Source: Bisporella sp. PMI_857 (Eukaryota > Ascomycota > Leotiomycetes > Helotiales > Helotiaceae). From it: DNA of 64,000 bases. The first letter of the stretch is position 1. Each line of letters begins with the position of its first letter. The DNA lies in the NCBI GenBank assembly GCA_021307315.1, contig JAJSPD010000031.1:372001-436000 (forward strand), read 5' to 3'. The notes beneath the pieces are model-generated. The model worked only from the letters and a program-made list of their open reading frames with translations. It was not told the origin of the DNA and did not search any database. Shown here piece by piece: positions 61,033 to 64,000 of this stretch. The position numbers were made by a program, and so were the translations under genes.

Positions 61033-61731
61033 GGCTGTCGCTGTGCTCTATAAGAGCGATATCATCGTCCAAAATTGATGGTAGAAGGTAATCCTGGTCG
61101 TCAGCTTGAGATCACTGGTGACGAAGTGCACTCAGCTGTAATATGAGTATGCTGGGCTGGTCTCAGATATTGAAGTGCTCCTGGTTATTTCAGATACGCG
61201 CAACGCGATATGCTTTCTAATCCCTGTCAACACGCGGCCGCACCCCCCTTTTTTTTTTTTTTTTTGGGTGTTCGTCTCTTCGCAGCCTGGCAGCATACTT
61301 TGATATCTTCACTTGTCAGTACCTAAATAGTATTTTATTTCGGGTCCGCAAATTACGGATATACCCTAAGTGTACTAATTTATCACATACATACCTACCA
61401 GACTCTCGCCACTGCAATTTACAAGAGAACAAATATAGTGAAGTAGCTACTTTGAAATTGATGTCACTTTGCAATCATATCCGTCATATTCGGTCAAAGA
61501 TGCATTGGATTATGTATCGTGTTTCCATCATCTTCATAGATCATAAGACCAAAACAAAAGTACTGTACAAAAAGCCCGACAGAAAACCCGCACGGCGCCT
61601 AGAATGCTGATATACAAGTTGCACTGAGGAAGTACCAAAGGTACATCTATAGTGCAGAAACTGAGTGCGACTCTATAAATCCTGACAATATTCATCTTCA
61701 TATGAGGGGAGAGTTGCTTCTAGACTTTAGT
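61033..61731. other. Intergenic, dynein promoter and TOM20 3' flank
   Basis: Contains an uninterrupted T17 tract (61249-61265) preceded by C6. No gene supported. Confidence 0.6.
61249..61265 (+). repeat. Poly(T) tract in dynein promoter
   Basis: Seventeen consecutive T (poly-A on the dynein coding strand) about 217 bp upstream of the dynein start; homopolymer promoter tracts of this kind often exclude nucleosomes. Confidence 0.8.
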
Positions 61732-62599
61732 CTAGTCAAGCCCAACAGTAGGCATTCCGCTATCAGAACCTGGTCCATGTCCAAAAGGACCAACTTTGAG
61801 CTCCGGATCAGTCGCAATCATCTCTGCAAGTATATCTAGAACTGGTTTTGGGACTGTCTTATCGTAAATCCTATTCGTGAAGTATCAGCAACTGATCACA
61901 CGAATTGAGAACAGCTCTCGAAGAGTAACCAATGAAATAATCGTGTGAGAATGATACAGAAAGAGAATAATAGGCTTACGTTATAAGGTCCGATGGAGTT
62001 GGATAAACTTTGAGAGCTTTGTAGAAAGAGAGCGCCGCTTGAATGTTATCGGTACCTGGGCTGGATTAGCTCTGTCATGACACGAGTTAGATATATAAAC
62101 CAACGAACCTTCTTGACTTAGAGTTTCTCCTCTGGCAACCTCTTGCATGAAGTATGCTTCCCGCTCTTCTACATCCAGAGGAAACCCATCCTCCTTCGCC
62201 TCCACTACTTTTTCTTTAATAGAAGCTTTCTGTCGAATTGTCTCAGCTTCTGCCTCCTCCTTTGCAGCGCGAGCTTGTCTGCGACTCTCTCTCTTCAATT
62301 GTTTGCGAAAATTCGGGTCGGTTCGTCTCTTATGGTCAAAATACACTGCACTTTTTCTGTGTTAGCTACATGGTGTAAGTGAATTGAGCGAGAAATCTGC
62401 ATCTCGGATAGACTTCTATCTTTTCGACTTCATAATGTAGTAGGAAGTCATAACCCAGCTGTTTTGTCAAGGGCGTACATACTATGCTAGCACCAATTGT
62501 TAGCGATGATTTTTAATTGCAGCTTTGCGGATACCTACCTAAGAGACCGGTTGCGACTGTGCCTACAGAAGCAGCGACGATCATTGATGTTTGGACCAT
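61732..62599 (-). CDS. TOM20: Mitochondrial import receptor subunit Tom20
   Basis: Five exons are proposed on the minus strand: 62599-62539, 62486-62483 (4 nt), 62350-62109, 62055-61980, 61870-61732, giving 173 aa. The N-terminal anchor (STMIV-like, ASVGTVATGLL) continues AYAVYFDHKRRTDPNFR, the hallmark of fungal Tom20, only if the 4-nt exon CATA is included and exon 3 begins after AAAAAG at 62351. A simpler model skips it and uses GCAG at 62346; it also keeps frame but deletes AYA. Then come a charged helix, DVEEREAYFMQEV, the TPR-like ALSFYKALKVYPTPSDLI and YDKTVPKPVLDILAEMIA, and a Gly-rich acidic tail. It is anchored in the outer membrane and binds presequences of imported proteins. It diverges from EXO84 (242 bp between starts). 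Confidence 0.9.
62483..62486 (-). other. TOM20: Four-nucleotide micro-exon of TOM20 (proposed)
   Basis: On the minus strand, CTAG (acceptor, with a GCTAAC branch 15 nt before) is followed by CATA and then the strong donor GTATGT. Inclusion converts phase 1 to phase 2 and recovers Ala-Tyr-Ala of the conserved anchor/YFD junction. Confidence 0.65.
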
Positions 62600-62841
62600 T
62601 GTGAAGTGCAATCAGTGTTGTCAAGGTAATGTAGGGGGAAGTCGACGAAGTTATTGGAAGACCTGAATTATTTTACATTGGACCAGGATTGTCAAGGTCC
62701 GGACGGCGCCTGAGGCTTGAGGGCAGCTCCACATTTCGCGTGAACAACAACGCTTCATGAATCTGTGACAAGCTCAATATTGTTCGATATCGGGCACCAC
62801 AAATACAAAAGATACCATTGCCCTCTGACGCACTTCCAACC

Positions 62842-64000
62842 ATGTCGGACAAAGGGAAATCTCTGCGCACGAACAAAAGAAAAGGTGGTCGTCCAGCAAT
62901 AAGTGCTCCAAAGCAGATATCTGGCCCCATTCAGCAGACTACAGCTAGTAATGTACAACGAGGCGGATTCCCAACACAATTGCAACCTTCGCGTCCTCCA
63001 ATATCATCAGGGAAGGCGAGTTACTATGTTCTGCTATTCTATAGATCACGCTGACAAAAGCAGACCTCGGATCTTGTCAAGAGAAGATACTCAACCCGAT
63101 TTAATAACATTCCAACAGATTTCGATGCCTCTGCCCCTCCTGTGCCTTCAGTCCCATCGCTTCCAAATCAATATGCAGTTTCCAGAGATCAGATGCCTGT
63201 ACCTGCGCCATCAAAGGGCATAACTCCAATCGTGGATAGCAAAGCGTTCCGAGATCCAAATTTAAGAGCAGAGCAATATCTGGCTGGTATCTTGAGCGAT
63301 GCATCAGAGCAGGGTGTAGAGGAATATCAACAAGCTTTACAAAGATTTCAGACTCGCACCTCGACTGATCTTCAGCAAAATGTATACCAGAATCGAACTC
63401 AGTTCATAAAGATTAGCAAGGAAGCAGAAAGACTTAAGGGGGAAATGCGTGCACTCCGCAGTTTGATGTCCGAGCTCAAGGCAAACACGACCGCCCTGAG
63501 GATTGCCTCTTCACAAGGGGCGGATACAAATGGAGGGTTCGATGACTCTAATTTTCCCACCACCTTGGATAAGCGAGACAGACGAAGCTCTATTGCTAAT
63601 CGTAGTGCCCTATGGAACACACAACTTCAGGTAAGGTGTTAGGCGAGTCGATTTGTCCTTTATTTGGTAGGTTGACAATATACAGGTACTCTGGAAAAAT
63701 GTTGAGGGCTCACAAAAGTTTCTCCCAGCCATTCCTGGACGTCATGTGCTTCAAGATGCCGGACTATGGATTGAACTAGACAGCGCAACTTGGAAGTCAA
63801 GAAGAGCCATGCATCTGTTCCTATTAAATGATCATCTTCTTATAGCCTCGAGAAAGAAGAAGAAAGTTGATGCAAATGGCGGTGACCAGAGACAAGCGCC
63901 AGTTAAGCTCGTTGCCGACCGTTGCTGGCCGTTGCTAGATATCGAAATAGTTGATCTAGCAGGAACAAGCGGCTCCGCAGCCGGGAGAAACAAAGTTGCA
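62842..64000 (+). CDS. EXO84: Exocyst complex component Exo84, 5' part
   Basis: Runs off the window end. Exons 62842-63015, 63064-63630 and 63686-beyond 64000. The basic N-terminus (GKSLRTNKRKGGRP, then ISAPKQISGPI) and TSDLVKRRYSTRFNNIP are typical of fungal Exo84. A helical coiled-coil stretch follows (EQYLAGILSDASEQGVEEY ... LMSELKANTTALR). Exon 3 starts the PH-like domain (LWKNVEGSQKFLPAIPGRHV ... MHLFLLNDHLLIASRKKKK). Intron 1 (63016-63063, 48 nt) has a GC donor, GCGAGT, with a CTGAC branch and GCAG acceptor; no in-phase GT donor gives an intron of normal length. Exo84 is one of eight exocyst subunits tethering secretory vesicles at the plasma membrane of the hyphal tip. Confidence 0.92.

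Noticed and set aside
1..64000. CRISPR arrays, rRNA, bacterial operons
   Set aside because: None seen; spliced eukaryotic genes throughout.

Overview
The window is nuclear DNA from a filamentous ascomycete (Pezizomycotina). Most genes are split by introns of about 47-60 nt with GTRNGT-like donors and CTAAC/CTGAC branch sites. The products are typical of moulds: a GMC oxidoreductase, a P450, a Zn2Cys6 regulator, an Hst4-type sirtuin, a nudA-type dynein heavy chain, Tom20 and Exo84. The very AT-rich spacers look like old mobile DNA degraded by mutation. A leotiomycete-like fungus is my weak inference; nothing in the window proves it. I rebuilt the gene models by hand from reading frame, splice signals and family motifs, so exon lists are given in the entries.

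Region 1 (1-8.3 kb): the 3' part of a CLC chloride channel/exchanger, an isochorismatase-type hydrolase, a secreted GMC flavoenzyme, a small secreted protein built from duplicated mini-exons, and a PQ-loop membrane protein (minus strand) that uses a GC-AG intron.

Region 2 (8.3-22.6 kb): an accessory, gene-poor region. It holds a class III old yellow enzyme ending in -SRL, a cytochrome P450 and an Upc2-like Zn2Cys6 regulator, separated by 2-4 kb AT-rich spacers. The spacers contain a 250-bp solo LTR with a perfect 5-bp target duplication, a 1.4-kb inverted-repeat element, a 3 x 22 bp tandem repeat and a possible LTR fragment. A cupin gene at the right edge appears frameshifted.

Region 3 (23-41 kb): a housekeeping block with aspartate aminotransferase, a syntaxin-18/Ufe1 SNARE, a DHA1 drug-type MFS transporter, an unrecognised conserved protein, an Hst3/Hst4-type sirtuin, an aldo/keto reductase, an LRR protein and another unrecognised four-exon gene.

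Region 4 (41-45 kb): repeat-rich DNA without a convincing gene.

Region 5 (45-64 kb): a tiny G/S/Y/N-rich protein gene, a Cuz1-like AN1 zinc-finger protein, the 13-kb cytoplasmic dynein heavy chain gene, TOM20 (best modelled with a 4-nt micro-exon), and the 5' part of EXO84, divergent from TOM20. Dynein, Tom20 and Exo84 serve basic transport and import functions. The oxidoreductases of regions 1 and 2 could be secondary or catabolic enzymes, but the sequence does not show a coherent biosynthetic cluster.
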